Source: SURF-13 sp038924245 (GTDB lineage: Bacteria > Pseudomonadota > Gammaproteobacteria > SURF-13). Taken from it: a stretch of 13,242 bases of DNA. The translations under genes and the position numbers were made by a program. Of this stretch, positions 6,425 to 12,645 are shown one piece after another. Under the pieces are notes generated by a model. The model saw only the letters and a list, made by a program, of their open reading frames with translations. It did not search any database and was not told the origin of the DNA. The first letter of the stretch is position 1; the number at the start of each line of letters is the position of its first letter. The stretch spans positions 1 to 13,242 of the forward strand of contig JBCKVB010000036.1 in assembly GCA_038924245.1 (NCBI GenBank). Reading direction: 5' to 3'.

Positions 6425-7852
6425 ATGAAAAATCCAGAATTCGACTTGTGCGTGATCGGCGGCGGCGCGGCCGGGCTGGTAGTGGCCGCGGGCGGTGCGA
6501 CGCTGGGCGCCAAGGTGGCCTTGGTCGAAAAACATCGCCTGGGCGGCGATTGCCTTTATTACGGCTGCGTGCCGAGCAAGAGTCTGCTGCACGCGGCGAA
6601 AATAGTCCACAGTGCGCGGCAGGCGCGCCGTTTCGGCGTGGAGTGTCCTACACCTGTCGCTCATCTGAGTGAAGTCATGCAGTATGTCCAAAGCGTCATC
6701 AAAGGCATTGAACCCAACGACAGCCCGGAGCGTTTCCGCGCCCTCGGCGTGGAGGTGATATTCGGCGCCGGGCAATTCACCAGTCCACATACCTTCCAAG
6801 TGAATGACAGAACCCTCACGGCGCGGAATTTCGTCTTGGCCACCGGCTCGCGTCCCGCGGTGCCGGCCATCCCGGGCATCGAAAGCGTTCCTTATCTCAC
6901 CAACGAAAGCATCTTCTCCCTGCGCGAACCGGTGCCGAGCCTGATCGTGCTCGGCGCGGGCCCCATCGGCGTGGAGATGGCGCAGGCGTTCGCGCGGCTC
7001 GGCACGCGAGTCTTCCTGGTGCAGCGCGGCGCGCGCATCCTGCCCAGAGAAGACGCCGATCTGGCGCAGGTGGTCGCCGACAGGCTCAGTGCGGAAGGCG
7101 TGACCCAGCACCTGGGCTGCGCACCGCTGCGCGTAGAAGGCGCACAAGGCGATCTGCGCCTGCACGTCAAGACGGCGCAGGGCGGCGAACGCACGCTCAC
7201 CGCCACGCATCTGTTGCTGGCCATCGGACGCGTGGCCAATGTGGAGCATCTGGGTCTGGAGGACGCCGGCGTGTGCGTAGAACACGGCCGCGTGGCAACG
7301 GACCGGCGTCTGCGTACCAGCAACCGCCGCGTCTACGCGTGCGGCGATATCGCCGGCCCTTATCAATTCACTCACATGGCCGAGCACCATGCGGGCGTGG
7401 TGTTACGCAACGCCTTGTTTCACTTGCCCGCCAAGGTGGAGCAACGCGTCATCCCCTGGTGCACGTTTACCGATCCCGAATTGGCGCGCGTCGGCGTTTC
7501 CGAAACCGAGGCGAAACAGCAAGGGATCAAGCATCGCGTATATACCTTTCCCTTTCATGACATTGACCGCGCGCGCGCCGAAGATGAAACGCACGGCTTC
7601 GCCAAAATCATCACTGCGCCCAACGGACGCCTGCTCGGTGCGGCGCTGGTAGGCGCTAACGCGGGAGAATTGATACACGAGTACGTGCTCGCGCTGTCCA
7701 AAAACATGAAGGCCGCGGATCTGTCCAGGGTGATCCACGTCTACCCCACACTGGCGCAAATCAACCGGCGCGTGGCCGATCAACGGCTCAAGGAAGGACT
7801 CACGCCTGGCGCAAAGAAATGGATCAAGCGCCTGTTTCGCCTGCGCGGCTAA
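6425..7852 (+). CDS. MerA/Lpd-like FAD-dependent pyridine nucleotide-disulfide oxidoreductase
   Basis: 475 residues, the length of a core flavin disulfide reductase. The FAD-binding motif CVIGGGAAGL is at residues 9-18. The redox-active disulfide is GGDCLYYGCVPSK (C43/C48). The NAD(P)H motif VLGAGPIGVEMAQ is near residues 176-188, a second FAD contact is YACGDIAG (about 309), and the dimerisation domain includes IPWCTFTDPELARVGVSE and HVYPTLAQINRRVAD. It lacks the N-terminal heavy-metal domain and the C-terminal Cys-Cys pair of true mercuric reductases. It also has YPTLAQ where lipoamide dehydrogenases have the catalytic HPTxxE, so neither textbook activity is assured. It is divergent from tvp38-arsS-arsM. 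A role in redox handling of arsenic or thiols is inference. The Shine-Dalgarno sequence is weak (CCAGAG). Confidence 0.88.
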   Translation: MKNPEFDLCVIGGGAAGLVVAAGGATLGAKVALVEKHRLGGDCLYYGCVPSKSLLHAAKIVHSARQARRFGVECPTPVAHLSEVMQYVQSVIKGIEPNDSPERFRALGVEVIFGAGQFTSPHTFQVNDRTLTARNFVLATGSRPAVPAIPGIESVPYLTNESIFSLREPVPSLIVLGAGPIGVEMAQAFARLGTRVFLVQRGARILPREDADLAQVVADRLSAEGVTQHLGCAPLRVEGAQGDLRLHVKTAQGGERTLTATHLLLAIGRVANVEHLGLEDAGVCVEHGRVATDRRLRTSNRRVYACGDIAGPYQFTHMAEHHAGVVLRNALFHLPAKVEQRVIPWCTFTDPELARVGVSETEAKQQGIKHRVYTFPFHDIDRARAEDETHGFAKIITAPNGRLLGAALVGANAGELIHEYVLALSKNMKAADLSRVIHVYPTLAQINRRVADQRLKEGLTPGAKKWIKRLFRLRG

Positions 7853-7884
7853 TGCCCTCGCCGCGCGTCGCCCTCCGCGACACG

Positions 7885-8016
7885 TTAGACGCTACGTCTG
7901 AAGTGCGAAACCAGGTTGTCGTAATCGGCGTGCGAACCGATCCAGTACCAAACCATTTCATCGTTTGATCAGACACCCACTGCGCGCCAGCCGAGACCGA
8001 TGCGTATCGAGTAGTT
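7885..8016 (-). pseudogene. C-terminal remnant of a RelE/HigB-like toxin
   Basis: The minus strand from 8016 reads NYSIRIGLGWRAVGV, a TGA at 7971-7969, then in the same frame SNDEMVWYWIGSHADYD followed by NLVSHFRRSV and TAA at 7887-7885. The pattern YSxRIGxxxRAVGV...VWxWIGSHADYD is the C-terminal half of small RelE/HigB-type toxin cassettes that degrade mRNA at the ribosome. The N-terminal half is missing exactly where the REP-like element (8017-8092) begins, and the TGA is most simply a CGA-to-TGA change. The TAA lies in GTCTAAC (7890-7884), which matches the R'' consensus of attC, as expected for a cassette gene end. Non-functional. Confidence 0.65.
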
Positions 8017-8092
8017 GTAGCCCGGATGCAGCGCAGCGGAATCCGGGAGGCCATTTTGATTCCCGGATTCCATTTCATTCCATCCTGGCTAC
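8017..8092. repeat. REP-like palindromic element
   Basis: A 76-bp unit bounded by GTAGCC (8017) and GGCTAC (8092). It contains CCCGGAT/ATCCGGG (8021-8027 and 8041-8047) and a perfect 10-bp inverted pair GGAATCCGGG/CCCGGATTCC (8038-8047 and 8062-8071). The first half, TAGCCCGGATGCAGCGCAGC, is of a type seen dispersed in many proteobacterial genomes (recalled, not searched). It interrupts the toxin gene. Confidence 0.65.
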
Positions 8093-8154
8093 TTGCTTGC
8101 TAAAGCCACGATGAGCGCAGGCCAATCAGATTTTGATGCATCGTTATCGTTCAT
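8089..8154 (-). pseudogene. Truncated start of a cassette ORF
   Basis: ATG at 8154, 15 bases after the R' box of the split attC, opens a 21-codon frame beginning MNDNDASKSDWPAL. It hits a TAG created at the edge of the REP-like element. GGAAGAG lies about seven bases upstream. A start this close to an attC is what integron cassettes show. It may be the beginning of an antitoxin or of the gene whose end is the toxin remnant. I do not recognise the protein. Confidence 0.4.
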
Positions 8155-8169
8155 TTTTCACTCTTCCAA

Positions 8170-8208
8170 GCCTAACGTGGGGTTAAGGGGCTGCGCGCTT
8201 TTGCGCCG
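8170..8208 (-). other. attC site, R'-side half (split by IS3 element)
   Basis: GCCTAAC at 8170-8176 (minus-strand GTTAGGC, the R' box) is followed by GTGG, GGTTAAGGGG and CTGCGCGC-TTTT-GCGC. Joined with 9458-9481 after removal of the IS, it gives a 63-bp attC. The arms are GGGGCTGCGC against GCGCCGTCCC, and TTAAGGGG against CCCGCTTGA. The R'' box is GTTAGGT (9475-9481). Extra C and A fall on the right-hand arm, setting the cassette orientation as minus. Confidence 0.75.
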
Positions 8209-8238
8209 GAATCTTCCCCCAATAAAATTGACACCTGA

Positions 8239-9042
8239 TTAAACCAATTGATATTCATACGTTGCTGGCGATACGTAGTTTAATGATGAATGGATTCTAC
8301 TGCGATTATAGAAAGGAATATAGCTGCGTATTACGGATAGCATTTCGTTGTCCTCACTGAACTTGCATCCATGAATCACATCTGCCTTCATGGAATGAAA
8401 GAAGGATTCCATGAACGCATTGTCAGTCACCTTGCCCGGTCGGTTCATGCTCTGTGTGATGTGCAATTGCGCCAGTCGCGCCCGGAAAGCATTGGCATAA
8501 TATTCGATACCGCGATCCGTGTGGAAGATCAACCCGGGCGGCGGACGGCGCTTAGCCACTGCATGATCGAGCGCACGCAAAGTCAGCACCACATTCTTCT
8601 GCTGCCCAAACGCCCAGCCCACAATACGACGTGAGCAGCGATCCATCACCACCGCCAGATAGCGGTAGATCGCCCCCACCTTGAGATACGTGATGTCCCC
8701 CACCCAGACCTGGTTGAGTGCATCCGCCGGGTGTTCAAGCTGTTGATTGGGCAGGCTGCCAAAGAACTTCTTCAGATTGGGTGAGGTGTAACGCAAGGTC
8801 GCTACCCGGCCCTGGATGCCCTGGCTGCGCATGAGTCGGGCGACGCGGTTCTCGCTGACGGAGAGGCCCTGCTGTTGCAGCTTTCGATACACTCTGGGGC
8901 TGCCATAGGTGCTTCGACTGACCTGATGCACGTGTTTTATGTGCTGTGCCAGGGAGGCATTCTCCTGTGCGCGTTGGCTGGGCTCACGACTACGCCAAGC
9001 ATAGAAGCCAGCACGGGTCACCCCATACACGCGGCACATCAT
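8239..9042 (-). CDS. IS3-family transposase OrfB (DDE integrase core)
   Basis: 267 residues from ATG 9042, though the natural product is probably an OrfAB fusion. The N-terminal HTH_21-like region includes MMCRVYGVTRAGFYAWR and STYGSPRVYRKLQ. The rve core follows, with the first Asp in WVGDITYLKV, the second in FHTDRGIEYYA and the catalytic Glu in TDNAFMESFFHSMKADV, ending with YNRSRIHSSLNYVSP. The frame stays open upstream of the ATG across the end of orfA, encoding SEIFGFIEVNRVKLSTA, which joins to OrfA by a -1 shift at the A7 tract 9120-9126. It catalyses cut-and-circle transposition of the element. Confidence 0.9.
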   Translation of the reverse strand: MMCRVYGVTRAGFYAWRSREPSQRAQENASLAQHIKHVHQVSRSTYGSPRVYRKLQQQGLSVSENRVARLMRSQGIQGRVATLRYTSPNLKKFFGSLPNQQLEHPADALNQVWVGDITYLKVGAIYRYLAVVMDRCSRRIVGWAFGQQKNVVLTLRALDHAVAKRRPPPGLIFHTDRGIEYYANAFRARLAQLHITQSMNRPGKVTDNAFMESFFHSMKADVIHGCKFSEDNEMLSVIRSYIPFYNRSRIHSSLNYVSPATYEYQLV

Positions 9043-9065
9043 AGCGGTAGACAGTTTTACCCGGT

Positions 9066-9401
9066 TTACTTCGATGAAGCCGAAGATTTCCGATTTCGAT
9101 CGGAAGTAAACCGGATGGCTTTTTTTAGGAGTTCATGCTCCTGTTGCAGTACTTTGTATTTCTTTTCCAGCTCACGCAGCCGCTTGAGTTCAGCGACAGA
9201 CTCGTCATCCAGCTTGACGCCTCTGGTCACGATCAATCCCTCCCTAGCTTGTTTTCGCCAGCGTGACAGCATGAAGGGGTGGATGTCCAGTGCCTCGGCA
9301 ACATCCTGGATCAGGACATCGGGAAGCTCACTTAAACGCACTGCGGTTGCCTTGAAGTGCATGCTGTAGCGATGCGTTCTTGGCGGTTTTGATTTGCCCA
9401 T
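9066..9401 (-). CDS. IS3-family transposase OrfA (helix-turn-helix)
   Basis: 111 residues. A helix-turn-helix of the HTH_Tnp_1 type covers about residues 14-50 (DVAEALDIHPFMLSRWRKQAR). It is followed by a leucine-zipper-like coiled coil (LKRLRELEKKYKVLQQEHEL). The gene starts 27 bases inside the right terminal repeat and has a purine-rich AAAGGAGG upstream of the ATG. Near its 3' end CTA AAA AAA G (9127-9119 region) is a classic -1 slippery site. Slipping there joins OrfA to OrfB and produces the full transposase; OrfA alone usually acts as a regulator. It overlaps no other real gene. Confidence 0.88.
   Translation of the reverse strand: MGKSKPPRTHRYSMHFKATAVRLSELPDVLIQDVAEALDIHPFMLSRWRKQAREGLIVTRGVKLDDESVAELKRLRELEKKYKVLQQEHELLKKAIRFTSDRNRKSSASSK
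9119..9126 (-). promoter_or_regulatory. Programmed -1 frameshift site of the IS3 element
   Basis: On the minus strand seven A residues (9126-9120) are followed by G, read as CTA AAA AAA GCC in orfA. Slippage by -1 continues as AGC CAT CCG into the orfB frame, which is open from here to the OrfB stop. This is the standard IS3-family arrangement. Confidence 0.75.
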
Positions 9402-9431
9402 GAAACACCTCCTTTTGGTTAGGGGGAGGTG

Positions 9432-9725
9432 TCAACTATTTTGGGGGAAGGTTACCGTCCCGCTTGAGCGCCGGGTTAGGTTGGAGACCAATGGAAAGGC
9501 TGATGGATTGCGAATTGATTCAAGCGATAAGTCAACATCGAGCGCAGGCCAATAAAGATGATTTTCAGTAGGCCATTCGGCCCTGCATATATTTTCGATA
9601 GATGCATTTTTAAACCATGGGAAATCTGTGAAAGATATAAAAAGTTCTTCATCGGCAAGCAATAGCCAAAAGCCATGCTTTGAAACATGGGTAACCTCAG
9701 CTTGGGAAATGAGTGCGCCAGGCAT
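9432..9725 (-). CDS. DUF2442 domain protein (3' end rewritten by IS insertion)
   Basis: 97 residues. The DUF2442 pattern is clear: VTHVSKHGFWLLLADEELFI, FPWFKNASIENIC, AEWPTENHLYWPALDVDL and SLESIRNPSAFPLVS. It overlaps the end of the DUF4160 gene by 29 bases, so the two are translationally coupled. The pair resembles known two-gene toxin-antitoxin-like cassettes, but no activity is proved. After FPLVS the frame runs into attC (NLTRRSSGT) and then into the IS3 terminal repeat (VTFPQNS, stop at 9432). With the IS removed the frame would continue AQKRAAP and stop at a TAA in the L' box, a typical cassette ending. The last seven residues are therefore IS-encoded. Confidence 0.82.
   Translation of the reverse strand: MPGALISQAEVTHVSKHGFWLLLADEELFISFTDFPWFKNASIENICRAEWPTENHLYWPALDVDLSLESIRNPSAFPLVSNLTRRSSGTVTFPQNS
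9458..9481 (-). other. attC site, R''-side half (split by IS3 element)
   Basis: TCCCGCTTGAGCG, then CCGG, then GTTAGGT (9475-9481), the complement of the R'' box ACCTAAC. It pairs with the half at 8170-8208 when the IS3 element is taken out. It also encodes the ancestral C-terminus of the DUF2442 protein. Confidence 0.72.
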
Positions 9726-9936
9726 TTTTTATCTCCGAAAGATGTGCGTCAACGAGTTTTTCAGCTTCCTTAAGTTGCTTTGTAGAAAGCCCGATACTTG
9801 TAGCAAGTTTCAGTTCTGGCTCAATCCAAAATTTGGCCTCACCATCGGGGTGTGAGGTGTGGACATGCATTCTACTTTCCTCGCGGGAAAAGAAAAAGAA
9901 ACGATATTTGCCTTCACGAAAGATGGTGGGAGCCAT
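9697..9936 (-). CDS. DUF4160 domain protein
   Basis: 79 residues with the family's opening APTIFREGKYRFFFFSREE, then RMHVHTSHPDGEAKFWIEPE, and a helical second half, GLSTKQLKEAEKLVDAHLSE, ending IKNAWRTHF. DUF4160 proteins are small, often encoded next to DUF2442 and common in integron cassettes. A toxin-antitoxin-like role is suspected from this pairing, not shown. The ATG at 9936 is only about 13 bases after the R' box of the attC at 9950, a typical cassette arrangement with translation starting close to the recombination point. The region is more AT-rich than the flanking chromosome, which suggests transfer. Confidence 0.85.
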   Translation of the reverse strand: MAPTIFREGKYRFFFFSREESRMHVHTSHPDGEAKFWIEPELKLATSIGLSTKQLKEAEKLVDAHLSEIKNAWRTHFPS

Positions 9937-9949
9937 GTCTCATTATAAC

Positions 9950-10004
9950 GCCTAACGGCTCGGTTGAGGGGCCGCGCGCTTCTTGCGCGGTACCTCCTCG
10001 AACC
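9950..10004 (-). other. attC site, lacking its R'' box
   Basis: GCCTAAC at 9950-9956 is the minus-strand R' box GTTAGGC. The stem is GGTTGAGG (9962-9969) against CCTC-CTCG-AACC (9993-10004), with inner CCGCGC/GCGCGG (9972-9977 and 9985-9990). The right-hand arm carries extra bases, as in L''. Where R'' is expected (about 10010-10016) the sequence is CGGGAGA, so this box has been lost, apparently to the repeat element that follows. Confidence 0.65.
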
Positions 10005-10142
10005 TATTGCGGGAGAGTGGAGGGTCAGGGCTATACTTGATACTATAACGTATAGGCCTGACCCCCTGATGTGTAAGAATATTGTTGGATTGTTAGACCT
10101 GACCCCCTTGTTCTCTGGAGGCTAATGGGTGACCCCGGTTCT
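10005..10142. repeat. Hairpin and short-repeat region flanking the ISL3 element
   Basis: No gene. It contains a 15-bp inverted repeat matching at 14 positions (GGGTCAGGGCTATAC at 10022-10036 and GTATAGGCCTGACCC at 10050-10064, 13-base loop). AGACCTGACCCCCTTG at 10095-10110 recurs in the same orientation at 11590 on the far side of the IS as AGACCTGACCCCTCTTG. Such GGGTCAGG-type palindromes are often linked to REP/RAYT elements (general knowledge). The region belongs between the glycosyltransferase and its attC. Confidence 0.5.
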
Positions 10143-11521
10143 GGCTCATCGCGTAATCGTGTGGGTAAAAACAGGGCCCGCAGTGCGGGCAGAGCCTGCA
10201 ATTACCGGTACCCAACGCCTATGAAGCGTAGTCGAGTTCTGGCATGATCTTCCCATGCCTACTCTCAAACGCAAACGTCGGCTGGAGGATGCGTACGCAT
10301 TCCCGGGCTTTCGGCCGGCACCCACGGTGCACGGCGTCTTCGGTAATTCGAAGGCGCGTGTCATCACCCTTAAGCGGCGCTCAAAAAAACAGTCTGCGGC
10401 GCCTGCGGCAAAGCGCATCCGGGGTGGTACGACCGCAAGCGGCGCCGGGTGCGCGACCTGTCGTGCGGCGACACGCGGGTGTTTCTCGAATTCGAGGTGC
10501 GGCGTGTCTTCTGTCGCCGTTGCGGCAAGGTGAAGCGGGAGAAGCTCGACTTCCTGGCCGACAATCCGCTCTACACCAAGCGTTTCGCCTTCTACGTGGG
10601 CCGGCGCTGCCGGAGCGCCACCATCAAGGACGTGGCCCAGGAGTTGAGGCTTGACTGGCACACGGTCAAAACGCTTGAGCAGCAGTACATGGTGGCGCAG
10701 CTCAAACGCGCCGGGCGACCGGCGCCGCTGGCCATCGGCATCGATGAGATATCGATCCGCAAGGGGCATACCTACCGCATCGTGGTGAGCGACCTGATTC
10801 GTGGCCGCCCGATCTGGTTTGGCGGCAAGGACCGCTCGGCGGCGAGCATGGCCCAATTCTACGATGGGCTGGGCGAAAACAAGGCCAAACGCATCCGCCT
10901 GGCAGTGATGGACATGTGGAAACCGTTTCGCACGGTAACGAATGACAAGGCGCCGCAGGCGGCAATCCTGTTCGACAAGTTCCACGTCCTGCGTCACCTC
11001 GGGGATGCGCTCGATCAGGTGCGCAAGAGCGAGTACGCCCGGCTCACCGGCAAGGAACGGCGCTACATCAAGGGCCAGAAGTACACCTTGCTGTCGCACC
11101 GCGAGAACCTGGACCTCGATGGCCGCAAGGCCCTCAAGACCTTGTTGGCCGCGAACAAGCGGTTGAACACGCCTACCTGCTCAAGGAGTCCTTCGGCCAA
11201 CTGTGGAGCTATGAGCGCGAGGGCTGGGCACGGCGGTTCTTCGACAACTGGCGCGCGAGCTTGAAATGGCAGCGCCTCAAGCCCTTCGAGAAGTTCGCCG
11301 AGATGATTGATCGTCATTGGGATGGTATCGCGGCCTATTGCAAACCGGAGAACAAGGTCTCGCTCGGCTTCGTCGAAGGACTCAACAACAAGATCCGCGT
11401 CATCCAGCGGCGTGCGTACGGGCTGCGCGATGAAGAGTACCTGCGGCTCAAGATACTGACGTGCATGTTGCCGGCCCTCTGAAAATGATCGAAAATCACC
11501 CACACGACTTCACGAAGACCC
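10143..11521 (+). mobile_element. ISL3-family insertion sequence (defective)
   Basis: Terminal inverted repeats match at 19 of 24 positions: 10143-10166 (ends TCGTGTGGGT) and the complement of 11498-11521. The 1379-bp length and single transposase fit ISL3. The flanks 10138-10142 and 11525-11529 share GTTCT, but a full 8-bp target duplication is not seen. The transposase reading frame is broken. Confidence 0.7.
10255..11482 (+). pseudogene. ISL3-family transposase with two frame breaks
   Basis: Three frames join into one transposase. Frame 1 starts at ATG 10255 (MPTLKRKRRLEDAYAF) and runs to LKRRSKK. A -1 shift at the A7 tract 10383-10389 continues as TVCGACGKAHPGWYDRKR, giving the CxxC zinc finger with the later CRRCGK pair. 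The second frame then runs through GIDEISIRKGHTYRIVVSDL (first catalytic Asp), LAVMDMWKPFR (second Asp) and ILFDKFHV. A one-base loss near 11170 moves to the third frame, LNTAYLLKESFGQLW, ending with FVEGLNNKIRVIQRRAYG (catalytic Glu) and stop at 11482. The first shift could be programmed, but the second is not at a slippery site, so the gene is probably dead. Confidence 0.8.
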
Positions 11522-12460
11522 GTTGTTCTTCTCAGTGGTCTGGACATGTGGAGACAGTATCACAAAATCGACGGGGAGGGCAAAAGGAAAGACCTGACCC
11601 CTCTTGCTCTTTTGGGTGTCTATCCATTCGATGGACTGCTCGACCTCGACGATCTGCTTCGGAGTGAGCCACTGCACCAAGGCGACTTTATGCGTGGCGT
11701 AGTGGTTCCGTACGTCTTCTAGGTGCTCGGCGTGACCGAAGTGGGCGGTCATGTTGGCGCCGTGGTCGCGGTGGATGTGCGAGGTGATGGGCAGGTGGGT
11801 CGGCATGAATCCGGCCATGACGTAGCGGACGCAGAGGTCTAGGTCCTCGCCAAAGCGGATGTCGGCGTCGTAGCCGTCTACCTCGTTGAAGAGAGCCCGC
11901 TCACACATGAACGAGTGCTGGTAGATGTGGTCCCCTTTGAAGACGCTGTAGAGCAGATCGGACGGGGTAGCGTGCGGCCAGCCCCAATAGTCCTTGCCCA
12001 CGACGTAGTTGAGGGTCTTCCCGGAGCGGACGAAGTCCGAGTACGCTCAGCGGCTGTCCGGGTTTGCCAGGAAGTGGTCCAGGAAGTACCGCAAGGCGTT
12101 CTGGGTGATGACGTCGTCGGCGTCCAGGCAGAAGAGGTACTTGCCGCCGGCTCGGGCCACGCCGTAGTTGCGGACCTGACTCGGCATGCCCGTGTTGACG
12201 GCTAGCTCGTAGACTTTCAGCTGGATCTTGCTTCCCTTGAATGAACAGGCGAGGTACTGCAGGATCACGAGGGAAGCGTCGGTGCTGCCGTCGTCCACGA
12301 CGATGTGTTCGACGCGGAAGCGATCGTAGGTATTGACGGCCTGGACCGACTTGATGCACTGCTCGATGTATGCCGCCGTGTTGTAACAGCTCGTGATAAC
12401 CGAAACCATGGGCAGACTCGCGTGCTTCCCGTTGAGATCGGGTACGTTCCGACTATTCAT
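11510..12460 (-). pseudogene. Family 2 glycosyltransferase interrupted by one in-frame TGA
   Basis: One continuous frame from ATG 12460 encodes a GT-A fold: MVSVITSCYNTAAYIEQCI, EHIVVDDGSTDAS, a VRNYGVARAGGKYLFCLDADD segment with the metal-binding DxD, a TGA at 12049-12047 after NPDSR, then in frame AYSDFVRSGKTLNYVVGKDYWG and the acceptor-side GEDLDLCVRYVMAGF (ED motif). The enzyme would move a sugar from a nucleotide donor, probably to a surface glycan. It follows the attC at 12528 and lies in cassette orientation. The C-terminal tail from KRGQV on is encoded by the AGACCTGACCCC repeat and the ISL3 edge, so the true end is near 11620. The frame reads sensibly on both sides of the stop, suggesting recent decay or readthrough. 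Confidence 0.78.
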
Positions 12461-12527
12461 CTGTGGTTTCTGGTTTCCACATGTATTTTTTTGTTAGCCC
12501 TATGGATTACATCTTACCACGCTGAGC

Positions 12528-12594
12528 GCCTAACGTTTGAATTCACCGGCCTGCGCGGCTTTCTGCGCAGGTCCGGTGGAATGATGGGTTGGGC
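12528..12594 (-). other. attC recombination site (complete)
   Basis: 67 bp bounded by GCCTAAC (12528-12534) and GTTGGGC (12588-12594), i.e. R'' GCCCAAC and R' GTTAGGC on the minus strand. The arms are TTCACCGG (12542-12549) with CCGGTGGAA (12573-12581), and CCTGCGC (12550-12556) with GCGCAGG (12565-12571). One extra base sits on the right-hand arm and T12572 is unpaired. This is the best attC in the window and precedes the glycosyltransferase cassette. Confidence 0.82.
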
Positions 12595-12645
12595 GATCAA
12601 TGGTCACTTAAGTACGGCCTTCAACTGCGTCGTGCTACGGCCTGT

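Larger units (their letters stand above)
8209..9454 (-). mobile_element. IS3-family insertion sequence inside attC
   Basis: A 1246-bp element with orfA and orfB transposase genes on the minus strand. Its ends are imperfect inverted repeats: GAATCTTCCCCCAA...TTGACACCT on the left (8209-8236) and the complement of AGGTGTCAA...TTGGGGGAAGGTTA on the right (9428-9454). It is flanked by a 3-bp direct repeat CCG (8206-8208 and 9455-9457), as expected for IS3 transposition. Both genes are intact, so it could still be active. Confidence 0.85.

Noticed and set aside
6392..7390. 332-codon minus-strand open frame opposite the flavin reductase
   Set aside because: Shadow of the reductase; composition is low-information Arg/Ala/His and there is no motif or ribosome binding site.
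6425..7852. Calling the flavin reductase a true mercuric reductase (merA)
   Set aside because: It has no N-terminal heavy-metal-binding domain, no C-terminal Cys-Cys pair and no other mer genes nearby.
9697..10064. CRISPR or phage-defence island in the right half
   Set aside because: No regularly spaced repeats, cas genes or nuclease/ATPase modules are present; the palindromes are explained by attC sites and REP-like elements.
10146..11099. 317-codon minus-strand open frame opposite the ISL3 transposase
   Set aside because: It spans the IS terminal repeat and mirrors the transposase; no family features.
5215..12049. In-frame TGA codons in three genes (5215, 7969, 12047) as a sign of UGA recoding or selenocysteine
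   Set aside because: TGA ends intact genes here (pgl, tvp38), Trp is encoded by TGG throughout, two of the three genes are also truncated, and no selenocysteine insertion element is evident; C-to-T type decay is simpler.
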